The translations under genes were made by a program, and so were the position numbers. The notes under the pieces are model-generated. The model had not been told where the DNA came from. It was given only the letters and a program-made list of their open reading frames with translations, and made no database searches. 24,830 nucleotides of DNA from Boseongicola sp. SB0675_bin_26 (lineage in GTDB: Bacteria; Pseudomonadota; Alphaproteobacteria; Rhodobacterales; Rhodobacteraceae), in assembly GCA_009843725.1 (NCBI GenBank), contig VYCX01000393.1, positions 1 to 24,830 of the forward strand, read 5' to 3'. Shown here piece after piece: positions 1-7,209 of this stretch (position 1 is its first letter; every line of letters starts with the position of its first letter).

Positions 1-2
1 AC

Positions 3-140
3 GGCTACAGCATGTTCACGACAGACGCGATGGACGTCTACGACTACGGACCGGATCTGGCCGACGTGCTGGCCGAATACATGGCCGCCCACGGCCCGGT
101 CGCGCCGAAGGTCGAAGGTCGGATCTCCAGGTCGGAATGA
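3..140 (+). CDS. 3' end of an unidentified gene
   Basis: An open frame enters from the left edge and ends at a TGA at 138-140, giving the last 45 residues of a protein (starts GYSMFTTDAMDVYDYGPDLA, ends GRISRSE). The composition, with many Asp, Tyr, Ala and Met residues and an amphipathic Leu/Ala stretch before the tail, looks like a real C-terminus. I do not recognise the family. A strong hairpin at 193-230 follows about 50 bases after the stop and could end this transcript. Frame and stop are seen directly; the function is unknown. Confidence 0.5.
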   Translation, partial: GYSMFTTDAMDVYDYGPDLADVLAEYMAAHGPVAPKVEGRISRSE

Positions 141-192
141 CCGCGGACAAGGGACCGTTGACGTAGCTCAGCATGCACATCGTGCGCGTTTA

Positions 193-230
193 CGTTGTGC
201 TCGCTTGCCAGACGGCAGGCGAGCACAACG
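193..230. terminator. Strong 17-bp hairpin, possible terminator
   Basis: Arms 193-209 and 214-230 pair over 17 positions with one T/G exception (a wobble pair in plus-strand RNA) around the 4-base loop agac. It lies 53 bases after the stop of the upstream gene. There is no T-tract on either side, so it is not a textbook intrinsic terminator. It may act as a 3'-end stabiliser, or be a relic tied to the adjacent transposase remnant. Confidence 0.4.
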
Positions 231-340
231 GCTGGCCATCGCTGGAATTCGGATTGCGCCAATCGCAACACTGCTGCCTTAAGCGCGAATCGGGATGATC
301 TCGGGCGTCCAGAGGCGCCGCCGGCGCGACACCGGACCGC

Positions 341-693
341 ACTTGCGGAGGGGGGCAGCCGCTTATCTTCTGCCTGACGCCCCGCGGCCTCGCCGGTCAC
401 GGTTGGAGACGACGCGCTCCTCGAGGATCTCGTCAATCGCGCCGACCGGCTGCTCGAAGAGGTGGAGGGACGTGGCGCGGTGCCGGTCATTCCCCCGAAG
501 CGGAACCGCGCGGCGTCCCGGGGCCGCGGCCGTGAGATGTACAAGTGGCGGCACCAGACCGAGAGCTTCCTTGCGCGAATCAAGGAGTTCCGGGCGGTGG
601 CGACGCGGCACGACAGGACCGACGAAAGCTTCGCGGCGGGGATTCATCTCGTCGCCGGCGTGATCCCGGCAACATGACTGTCAACGTGCCCTA
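341..693 (+). mobile_element. Decayed IS5-family transposase remnant
   Basis: Only the C-terminal third of an IS5-type DDE transposase remains. In one frame around 350-400 the read is GGGQPLIFCLTP, matching the family's 'GRPLxFxLTPGQ' strand. The reading then moves to another frame, open from 378 to the TGA at 675-677. That frame carries the diagnostic tail: GRGAVPVIPPKRNR, then a KWRHQTESFLARIKEF block holding the catalytic Glu, then RHDRTDESFAAGIHLVAGV. The N-terminal part with the first two Asp residues is not found upstream, and stops interrupt the frames. The remnant is therefore truncated and frameshifted and cannot encode an active transposase. The sequence after the stop (to about 693) may be the old element end; it abuts the stop codon of mmsA on the other strand. 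The family call is confident; the boundaries are approximate. Confidence 0.75.
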
Positions 694-2190
694 GTCCATA
701 GCCTTGAAGGCGAATTCACCACCCTCCTTGATGCCGGAAAACCAGCGCGCGGTGACAGTCTTGGTCCTGGTGTAGAATCGGAACGCATCCGGCCCGTACT
801 GGTTCAGGTCGCCAAAGGCGGACCGCTTCCAACCGCCGAAAGTGTAATAGGAGAGCGGCACGGGAATCGGGAAGTTGATGCCCACCATGCCGACATTCAC
901 GCGGTTCGCAAAATCCCGGGCCGCGTCGCCGTCGGCAGTGAAGATCGCGGTGCCGTTCCCGTAGGTGTTGTCCATGGTCAGCCTCAGCGCGTCCTCGTAG
1001 CTTTCCGTCCGCACCTGGCTCAGGACCGGACCAAAGATCTCTTCCTTGTAGATGTCCATTTCAGGGGTCACGTTGTCAAAGAGCGTCGGGCCGACAAAGA
1101 ACCCGTCCTCGTAGCCCTGAAGCGCGAAATCCCGACCATCGGCCACAAGCGTGGCCCCCTGCTCCACCCCCTTGTCGATGAGGCCCGTCACTCGCTCCTT
1201 GCTGGCCCTGGTGATGAGCGGCCCGAAGTCCACGTCTTCGCCAGCCGCATACGGGCCGACCTTGAGCTTCTCGATTCTCGGCACAAGACACTCGATCAGC
1301 GCGTCCGCCGTCTGCTCGCCTACAGGCACAGCAACCGAAACGGCCATGCAACGCTCGCCCGCAGCGCCATAGCCGGAACCGACCAGTGCATCCGCCGCCT
1401 TTTCGAGGTCTGCATCGGGCATGACGATCATGTGGTTCTTTGCGCCGCCGAAGCACTGCGCACGCTTCCCGTTCGAACAGGCACGACCGTAGATGTACTC
1501 CGCGATCGGTGTCGAACCGACAAAGGCCACGCCTTGAATGGTCTCGTTGTCGAGAATGGCATCCACGGCTTCCTTGTCTCCATTTACGACCTGGAGCACG
1601 CCGTCAGGCAATCCGGCTTCCTTCAGGAGATCCGCGATGAGAAGCGGCGCCGATGGGCAGCGCTCCGACGGCTTCAAGACCATCGCGTTGCCGCAGGAAA
1701 TGGCCGGCGCCAGCTTCCAGAGGGGGATCATGGCCGGAAAGTTGAATGGCGTGATGCCCGCCACGACGCCCAGGGGCTGGCGCATCGAATAGAGATCGAT
1801 GCCCGGGCCGCCGTCACTCGTGAACTCTCCCTTGAGCAGTGCGGGCGTGCCCATGCAGACCTCGACGACCTCGAGGCCCCGCTGCACGTCGCCGCGGCCG
1901 TCGGGAAGGGTCTTGCCATGCTCGCGGCTCACCGCCTCGGCCAGCGTGTCCATGTTCTCAACGATGAGCCTACCAAGCGCCATCATCACTCGCGCACGCC
2001 GCTGAGGGTTCGTGGCCGCCCAGGCGACTTGCGCTTCGGCGGCCTTGGCCACGGCCTCGTTCACTTCCTCGGCGCTGGCAAGCGGGACGCGTGCCTGAAC
2101 CTCGCCGGTGGCCGGATTGTAGACATCGCCAAACCGGCCCGACATTCCCTTGACGCGCTGGCCGTCAACGTAGTGGCTGAGTTCTTCCAT
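691..2190 (-). CDS. mmsA: Methylmalonate-semialdehyde dehydrogenase (acylating)
   Basis: A cytosolic CoA-dependent aldehyde dehydrogenase that converts methylmalonate semialdehyde to propionyl-CoA, and malonate semialdehyde to acetyl-CoA, in valine, thymine or inositol breakdown. The 499-residue protein has the usual length. TPFNFPAMIP contains the conserved Asn (about N150), LKPSE the NAD-binding Lys (K173), and GAAGERCMAVSVAV the catalytic Cys (C281). GERCMA rather than GQxC marks the MMSDH subfamily. I start at 2190 (MEELSHYVDG) because GGGAGAGAG precedes this ATG at good spacing; the frame stays open further upstream, but that stretch lacks family similarity. The gene is divergent from the CBS-domain gene across 144 bases. 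Its TAG touches the end of an IS remnant, but the C-terminus looks intact. With no other valine genes nearby, the exact pathway is open. Confidence 0.95.
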   Translation of the reverse strand: MEELSHYVDGQRVKGMSGRFGDVYNPATGEVQARVPLASAEEVNEAVAKAAEAQVAWAATNPQRRARVMMALGRLIVENMDTLAEAVSREHGKTLPDGRGDVQRGLEVVEVCMGTPALLKGEFTSDGGPGIDLYSMRQPLGVVAGITPFNFPAMIPLWKLAPAISCGNAMVLKPSERCPSAPLLIADLLKEAGLPDGVLQVVNGDKEAVDAILDNETIQGVAFVGSTPIAEYIYGRACSNGKRAQCFGGAKNHMIVMPDADLEKAADALVGSGYGAAGERCMAVSVAVPVGEQTADALIECLVPRIEKLKVGPYAAGEDVDFGPLITRASKERVTGLIDKGVEQGATLVADGRDFALQGYEDGFFVGPTLFDNVTPEMDIYKEEIFGPVLSQVRTESYEDALRLTMDNTYGNGTAIFTADGDAARDFANRVNVGMVGINFPIPVPLSYYTFGGWKRSAFGDLNQYGPDAFRFYTRTKTVTARWFSGIKEGGEFAFKAMD

Positions 2191-2267
2191 CGCTCTCTCC
2201 CAGATCCTTGCACAAGAATACGACAAGGGAGCCGAGAGGGAAAGTGGCGGGGTGCGACAGCCGAAAC

Positions 2268-2296
2268 TTGACAGACCGGCACGCAGGGTGAAACCA
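2268..2296 (+). promoter_or_regulatory. Possible sigma70 promoter for the CBS-domain gene
   Basis: A perfect TTGACA (2268-2273) is followed after 17-18 bases by a poor -10 (AACCAT-like, about 2291-2297). It lies about 40 bases before the start of the CBS-domain gene, in the mmsA divergent gap. The -35 is convincing and the -10 is not. Confidence 0.35.
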
Positions 2297-2334
2297 TCCG
2301 AAACGACACATGCCACTTGACTGGAGAGAGACAG

Positions 2335-2766
2335 ATGCTCGTGCGCCAGATCCTCGGAAAGACCGGCGGGCCGGACGTAGTGACGATTGAACCGGAGGCC
2401 TCGGTGGCGGACGCTGCGCAGCTGCTTTCAAGGAAGCGTATCGGCGCATTGGTCGTTTGCAGCGAAGACCGACCTGTCGGCATGCTGTCCGAGCGCGACA
2501 TCGTTCGCGAACTTGGGCGGCGTGGCGAAATCTGTCTCAAGGAAAGGGTGTCGGACATGATGACCCCGAAGGTCATCAGCTGCACGGCGGACCAAAGTGC
2601 CGACCAGGTCCTTCAGCAGATGACCGACGGCAGGTTCCGGCACATGCCCGTGATGGAAGGCGAACGCATGATCGGGCTGATCTCGATCGGCGATGTCGTG
2701 AAAGCCCGACTTTCCGAACTCACAATGGAGAAAGACGCGCTTGAAGGCATGATCAAGGGCTACTGA
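2335..2766 (+). CDS. Tandem CBS-domain protein
   Basis: A small soluble protein of 143 residues made of two CBS motifs, about residues 7-65 and 75-132. Each ends in the typical hydrophobic-G-(I/M)-(L/I)-S-x-x-D pattern: VGMLSERDIV and IGLISIGDVV. Paired CBS motifs fold into a Bateman module that binds adenosine nucleotides (AMP, ATP, SAM or NAD) and act as an energy or redox sensor. No other domain is attached, so this is a stand-alone module acting on an unknown partner. I choose the ATG at 2335, which has GGAGAGAG 4-5 bases upstream, rather than the in-frame TTG at 2317. It is transcribed away from mmsA; a functional link is not shown. Confidence 0.9.
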   Translation: MLVRQILGKTGGPDVVTIEPEASVADAAQLLSRKRIGALVVCSEDRPVGMLSERDIVRELGRRGEICLKERVSDMMTPKVISCTADQSADQVLQQMTDGRFRHMPVMEGERMIGLISIGDVVKARLSELTMEKDALEGMIKGY

Positions 2767-2951
2767 ACCGGAGCAGACGCGATTCTGCCGCCTGCCTTCA
2801 ACGGCCGCGCTGCCTTGGCGACGCGCGGGAAGCCCCGGCAGTTTCCGCACCGGACGACATTGCCCGAATTGTCGCGCGCGCCGTCATTCGCTTGAGCCCT
2901 AGGGGCACACATGGCAGGGATGCCCCCGGCGCATCGGCAAGGAGAACAAAA

Positions 2952-3461
2952 TTGCGCATCGCTCTTTATCCTGGCACGTTCGATCCGGTCACGTTGGGTC
3001 ACCTGGACATCATCAGCCGGGCTACCGCACTGGTCGACCGTCTCGTGATCGGCGTCGCCATCAACAGCGACAAGAACCCTCTTTTTTCCCTCGAGGAACG
3101 CGTTTCAATGATCACGGCCGAATCCCGAGACGTGTCGGCACAATCGGGCTGCGAGATCAAGGTACATCCGTTCGACAACCTTCTCGTCGACTGCGCGCGC
3201 GACGTGGGCGCAAACTTGATTGTACGGGGCCTTCGCGCGGTGGCAGACTTTGAATACGAATACCAGATGGTCGGCATGAATCGCGCGCTGGATTCAGGGA
3301 TTGAAACCGTCTTTCTCATGGCTGAAGCGCAGCATCAGGCCATAGCGTCAAAGCTCGTCAAGGAAATCGCGCGGCTTGGCGGCGACGTCTCGCGTTTTGT
3401 GACCCCGGCAGTCAAGGAGGCGCTCAGCGGGCAGCTGCCCAACCACGCAAATGACGGGTGA
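2952..3461 (+). CDS. coaD: Pantetheine-phosphate adenylyltransferase
   Basis: Transfers AMP from ATP to 4'-phosphopantetheine to make dephospho-CoA, the penultimate step of CoA synthesis in the cytosol. The nucleotidyltransferase signature is at the N-terminus: YPGTFDPVTLGH, with the (T/H)xGH-type His at about residue 18. NLIVRGLRAVADFEYE and LVKEIARLGGDVS carry the conserved phosphate- and ATP-binding residues. The length of 169 residues is normal. The best start is TTG at 2952: it yields MRIALYPGTF as in the family and has AGGAGAA about 7 bases upstream. The frame is open to 2892, but the extra residues are not family-like. It is convergent with the DUF1476 gene. Confidence 0.95.
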   Translation: MRIALYPGTFDPVTLGHLDIISRATALVDRLVIGVAINSDKNPLFSLEERVSMITAESRDVSAQSGCEIKVHPFDNLLVDCARDVGANLIVRGLRAVADFEYEYQMVGMNRALDSGIETVFLMAEAQHQAIASKLVKEIARLGGDVSRFVTPAVKEALSGQLPNHANDG

Positions 3462-3672
3462 CATGACGGGCTTCGCCCCGCGATCTCGATCTCCATCATC
3501 CCGCCATTCCAGGCCATGCCGCAGGGCCAGTGACGACTTCGAACCGCATCAGGATCGTCGGCAACTCCCGAATCTGGCATCCGTGCCTGTCCGCTCCGGC
3601 CCAACGTGCGACTGCGGCCAATGCCGGGCATGACTTGCAGCCTTGGCCATGCCGCGGGGGCGGAAGCGATTC

Positions 3673-3987
3673 CTACCGCTCCTCCATCAGCTGGGTCTTT
3701 GCCACGCCGAGCAATTCGTTCATCTTGGCACGGATGTCATCATTGCTCGCAAGGTCCCCGAGATCGCCCGCGACCTTCCGAAGCACGTCGTCGTCTCCAG
3801 GCTCCTCGAAGTCTGCCTTGACGACTGCCGACGCATACGCGTTCGCCTCATCGCCTGTCTTGCCGAGAAGATCGGCGACCCAGAGCCCGAGAAGCTTGTT
3901 GCGACGTGCCTCCGCCTTGAACTGCATTTCGGCGTCGCGCGCGAACTTGGCCTCAAAGGCGTCCTCACGTTCATCAAATGTGCTCAT
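3673..3987 (-). CDS. DUF1476 protein, F1-ATPase inhibitor zeta subunit
   Basis: A 104-residue, mostly helical, charged cytosolic protein. It starts MSTFDEREDAFEAKFARDAE and contains EARRNKLLGLWVADLLG, the hallmark of DUF1476. In Paracoccus denitrificans this family is the zeta subunit, which inserts its N-terminus into the F1 part of the ATP synthase and blocks ATP hydrolysis. The N-terminal inhibitory segment is present here. TAGGAA lies just upstream of the ATG at 3987. It is divergent from purC, a common alphaproteobacterial arrangement, with 176 bases between. The family is certain; the ATPase role is carried over from characterised members. Confidence 0.92.
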   Translation of the reverse strand: MSTFDEREDAFEAKFARDAEMQFKAEARRNKLLGLWVADLLGKTGDEANAYASAVVKADFEEPGDDDVLRKVAGDLGDLASNDDIRAKMNELLGVAKTQLMEER

Positions 3988-4163
3988 TTCCTACTCGCCC
4001 CTGGCTGAGAACCGGATGTTCATTCATATGGCCGCAAGTCCGCGCGACCACAAGGGGCACGAATGCACGAATTCGCCCGCTTGCCGGAATGCGCGCTTTG
4101 CCCTAGATGTATTCGGATTCCGCCAGTTGCAGCATGGGGCGGAAAACCATTCCTGGAGCCAAA

Positions 4164-4925
4164 ATGTCACGTCGCAAGAAGATCTACGAAGGCAAGGCCA
4201 AGATCATGTACGAAGGTCCAGAACCCGGCACACTCGTGCAGTATTTCAAGGATGACGCGACGGCCTTCAACGCGAAGAAGAAGGAAGTGATCGACGGCAA
4301 AGGGGTGCTGAACAACCGGCTCTCGGAGTTCTTCATGAGCGGCTTGAACCAGATCGGAGTGCCGACACACTTCATCCGCCGCATCAACATGCGTGAGCAA
4401 TTGATTCGCCTTGTCGAGATCATTCCGCTGGAAGTGGTCGTTCGAATCCATGCGGCCGGAACCCTGTCCGAGCGACTTGGCATCGAGGAAGGAACGCTTC
4501 TGCCTCGACCTATCGTGGAGTTTTGCCTCAAGGATGATGCGCTTGGCGATCCTCTGGTGTCGGAAGAGCACATTGTCGCGTTTGGCTGGGCGTCACAGCA
4601 TGATCTTGACGACATGATCGCGCTGGCATTGCGGGTCAACGATTTCCTGTCCGGTTGCATGCTGGCTGTTGGAATCCGCCTCATCGACTTCAAGATCGAG
4701 GTCGGGCGCGTTTGGGATGGCGATTTCCAGCGCTTGATCGTGGCCGACGAGATCAGCCCTGATTCCTGTCGCCTGTGGGACATCGAGTCTGGCCAAAAGC
4801 TCGACAAGGACGTCTTCCGCCGCGACCTGGGAGACCTTGCGGATGCCTACACTGAGGTGGCGCGCCGCCTCGGCGTCCTGCCTTCCAACGTCACGCACAC
4901 GCCCAAGCCCACGCTGGTCAACTGA
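4164..4925 (+). CDS. purC: SAICAR synthase
   Basis: Joins aspartate to CAIR with ATP to give SAICAR in de novo purine synthesis. The 253-residue protein begins [20 protein letters not shown], the usual nucleotide-binding start. [20 protein letters not shown] and [10 protein letters not shown] match the two SAICAR-synthase signatures, and [16 protein letters not shown] matches the substrate loop. I choose the ATG at 4164 because GGAG stands 5-6 bases before it and the residues before it are unlike the family. purS follows after 239 bases, so it may have its own promoter. A TTGCCG-N17-TAGATG element at about 4081-4109 is a weak promoter candidate. Confidence 0.96.
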   Translation: MSRRKKIYEGKAKIMYEGPEPGTLVQYFKDDATAFNAKKKEVIDGKGVLNNRLSEFFMSGLNQIGVPTHFIRRINMREQLIRLVEIIPLEVVVRIHAAGTLSERLGIEEGTLLPRPIVEFCLKDDALGDPLVSEEHIVAFGWASQHDLDDMIALALRVNDFLSGCMLAVGIRLIDFKIEVGRVWDGDFQRLIVADEISPDSCRLWDIESGQKLDKDVFRRDLGDLADAYTEVARRLGVLPSNVTHTPKPTLVN

Positions 4926-5164
4926 CCGCCACGTACAGCTCCCGCGCGGACGATGCGCGCCCCGGGCGAGCGCCGAAGACGCGGCGTGAGATGTCCGGAG
5001 CCTGATTCCGCATCCGCCCGCCAAGCCCGGTCCCCGGCCCCGTGAGGCTGCCGCAGCAATTCTCGCATGCAAGTGCCGCATCGTGGGTCGCGTCGCACCG
5101 GTTGGACAAGCTCCGGGAAATCCGCAATATGACGGCGACACCAAAAGGGTTCCTGGAGAGACGA

Positions 5165-5404
5165 ATGAAGGTGCGCGCAGTAATCAAGCTCAAGGCAGGT
5201 GTCCTTGACCCTCAGGGCGAGGCCATTCGTCACGCCTTGGGCACGCTTGGCTTCGACGGCGTCGAAGACGTGCGGCAAGGCAAGATCATCGAGCTCGACC
5301 TTGCAGAACCCGATGCGCAAAGGGCCGAGGCCGAGGTGCAGCAGATGTGCGAGGCGCTCCTCGCCAACACCGTCATCGAAAGCTACGAGGTGGAACTGCC
5401 CTGA
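5165..5404 (+). CDS. purS: FGAM synthase subunit PurS
   Basis: A small scaffold subunit (79 residues) of the three-part formylglycinamidine ribonucleotide synthase, bridging PurL and PurQ. The sequence MKVRAVIKLKAGVLDPQGEA, then GFDGVEDVRQGKIIEL and the acidic tail ANTVIESYEVEL, is typical of the family. CCTGGAGAG sits just before the ATG at 5165. Its TGA overlaps the ATG of the next gene by one base (TGATG), so an alcohol dehydrogenase is translationally coupled to it. The usual partner purQ comes only after that gene. The 239 bases between purC and purS hold no gene I can support. Confidence 0.95.
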   Translation: MKVRAVIKLKAGVLDPQGEAIRHALGTLGFDGVEDVRQGKIIELDLAEPDAQRAEAEVQQMCEALLANTVIESYEVELP

Positions 5405-6442
5405 TGCGAGCTGCCGTCCTGAGCGCATACAAGGAGCCGCTTTCGATCGAGAATGTCCCGGACCCCGACTGCCCAAGGGACGGCGTCGTCCTGAAAGTGC
5501 TGGCATGCGGCGTGTGCCGCAGCGACTGGCATGGCTGGACGGGCGAGCATCCACGCGTAAAGCCCGGCCAGATCGGTGGCCACGAGTATTGCGGAGAAGT
5601 CGCGGCAGCTGGCCCTGCCGCGCAGTACGCGATTGGCGATTGCCTGATTGCGCCGTTCATCCTGGCTTGCGGCGCCTGCGCCAATTGCCGGTCCGGCGAA
5701 AGCAACGCGTGCCTCGACCAGCGGCTGCCCGGGTTCACTGAACCCGGCGCATTCGCGGAATTTGTCGCTGTGCCCCGGGACCACAATCTGGCACGCCTGC
5801 CTGAAGGCATGACGCCAACCCTCGCGGCCGCGCTTGGTTGCCGGGTCACCACGGCCTGGCACGCGCTGACCGACAGGGCGGCGCTGCAGCCCGGCGAGTG
5901 GCTGGCGATACACGGAACGGGAGGAGTCGGTCTTGCGGCAATGCTGCTTGGCATCGCGCTAGGTGCGCCGGTCATCGTCACCGACATCGTTGAAGAAAAG
6001 CTGGCCCATGCCAGGGCGCTTGGCGTTGAACACGCGATTGACGCCTCGGACGGCGCGAGCGCCGAGCGCATCCGCGAAGTGACCGACGGCGGGGCACATG
6101 TTTCGGTGGAGGCTCTGGGATTCCCGGCAACCCAATCAGCGAGCCTGGCTTGCCTCCGCCCGCTGGGCCGTCACGTTCAGGCTGGCATGCCGGTCGGCCA
6201 TCATGCCGTGCAGCAGGTCGATCTCAACGCGGTCTACATGCGAAATCTGGCGATTTTCGGCTTCCGGGGGCATGCCTGCCCATCGCTATCCTTCATTGCC
6301 CAGCCTGATCGAAGCCGGGCGCGCCGACCTTTCCCAGATCGTGGCACGGGAGGTCAGGCTCTCGGACGCAAGCGCCGAACTCGCCGCATTCAACGGCGCC
6401 ACTCAACCGGGAATCGCGGTCATTGCCGATTTTGCGGCATAG
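5404..6442 (+). pseudogene. Frameshifted zinc alcohol dehydrogenase in the pur cluster
   Basis: A medium-chain zinc alcohol dehydrogenase. Catalytic zinc ligands are C38 (CGVCRSD), H60-E61 (GHEYCG) and C146; structural zinc ligands are C89, C92, C95 and C103; the NAD site is GTGGVGLAA near residue 172. It aligns end to end with the 344-residue dehydrogenase at 23686-24720, about 60 % identical by eye. After FGFRG (about residue 289) the homologous frame is lost at a G5 run (6266-6270). Removing one G restores GMPAHRYPSLPSLIEAG and a normal C-terminus ending at the TAG 6440-6442, 345 residues in all. Unshifted, translation continues in a meaningless frame to the TGA at 6505-6507, exactly at the purQ start. 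This could be a sequencing error, true decay or rare frameshifting. Its place between purS and purQ is unusual. The substrate is unknown. Confidence 0.85.
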
Positions 6443-6453
6443 GCGGGAGGAGC

Positions 6454-6507
6454 ATGAGCAATTTGAGCAGCACCGACAAGACACGCCCTGCAAGGCCTGC
6501 GCGATGA
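6454..6507 (+). CDS. 17-codon ORF overlapping the purQ start
   Basis: ATG at 6454 is preceded by GGGAGGA (6445-6451), the best Shine-Dalgarno in this part of the window, and encodes MSNLSSTDKTRPARPAR. Its TGA overlaps the purQ ATG as ATGA. purQ itself has only a weak AAGG upstream, so this short ORF may deliver ribosomes to purQ by translational coupling. It lies in the same frame as the unshifted reading of the preceding dehydrogenase. The peptide resembles nothing I know. It may be a coupling leader or chance. Confidence 0.35.
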   Translation: MSNLSSTDKTRPARPAR

Positions 6508-7178
6508 AGGCGGCAGTGCTGGTCTTCCCGGGATCGAACTGCGACCGCGGCCTCGCGATGGCGTTCCAGAGTGCCGGATTCAAGGTCGAGATGGTCTGGC
6601 ACAAGGATGCCGAGCTGCCCGCAGGCGTGGACATCGTCGGCGTGCCTGGCGGGTTTTCCTTTGGCGACTACCTGCGCAGCGGCGCAATTGCCGCCAGGTC
6701 TCCCATCGTCGGAGCCCTGATGGCGCACGTCAGGAAGGGTGGCCATGCCATCGGCATCTGCAACGGATTCCAGGTGCTGCTCGAAACCGGCCTGCTGCCG
6801 GGCGCACTCATGTGCAACGCAGGGATCAGATTCATCTGCAAGCCTGTCGAACTTGAAGTGGCGACGGCAAGCTGCGACTTCACCAAAGACTACGCACGCG
6901 GCTCGACAGTGATCTTCCCTGTCGCTCATCGCGACGGAAACTACCAGGCGACGGAAGAGATACGCACGGCGCTTGCCGCAGAGGACCGGATCGCCTTCCG
7001 CTACAAGTCGGACATAAACGGATCGGTCGACCGAATTGCCGGGATACTCTCCGAGAACCGTCGCGTGCTGGGCCTGATGCCGCATCCCGAACGCGCCGCG
7101 GACCCGGTTCTGGGCATGACCGACGGCGCGGTCCTGTTCGACGCTTGCAGCGCCGCCGCTGCCGCTGCCGACGCTTGA
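6504..7178 (+). CDS. purQ: FGAM synthase glutaminase subunit PurQ
   Basis: Class I glutamine amidotransferase subunit that supplies ammonia to PurL for FGAR amination. The 224 residues start MKAAVLVFPGSNCDRGLAMA. The nucleophile Cys is in GICNGFQVLLE and the His-Glu pair in LMPHPERA near the end. VPGGFSFGDYLRSGAIA is the conserved oxyanion region. The ATG at 6504 fits the family start. The own Shine-Dalgarno is weak, and the start is overlapped (ATGA) by the stop of a 17-codon ORF. purL does not follow; the next gene, 31 bases on, is a sensor kinase, so purL must be elsewhere. The tail is Ala-rich (SAAAAAADA). Confidence 0.96.
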   Translation: MKAAVLVFPGSNCDRGLAMAFQSAGFKVEMVWHKDAELPAGVDIVGVPGGFSFGDYLRSGAIAARSPIVGALMAHVRKGGHAIGICNGFQVLLETGLLPGALMCNAGIRFICKPVELEVATASCDFTKDYARGSTVIFPVAHRDGNYQATEEIRTALAAEDRIAFRYKSDINGSVDRIAGILSENRRVLGLMPHPERAADPVLGMTDGAVLFDACSAAAAAADA

Positions 7179-7209
7179 GGGAGTCACGGCCACGGCCTAG
7201 ACTCATGTC

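Noticed and set aside
1432..2271. 279-codon open frame on the plus strand inside mmsA
   Set aside because: It is antisense to a clear MMSDH with full catalytic motifs. Its product is Arg/His-rich with no family pattern, as expected for a shadow frame in GC-rich DNA.
2760..3002. 80-codon minus-strand ORF between the CBS gene and coaD with CGNC
   Set aside because: It overlaps the start of coaD, has no SD I can see and no recognisable fold.
3625..3641. Possible sigma54 promoter GGGCATGACTTGCA
   Set aside because: The GG-to-GC spacing is too short for a -24/-12 element and no suitable gene follows on that strand.
3512..3655. Direct repeat GGCCATGCCGC (3512-3522 and 3645-3655)
   Set aside because: Eleven GC-rich bases found twice in a 62 %-like GC background are not enough to call an attachment site or repeat family.
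7180..7206. GAGTC...GACTC pairing between purQ and dctB
   Set aside because: The inner stem would need a 2-base loop and there is no T-tract, so it is not a credible terminator.
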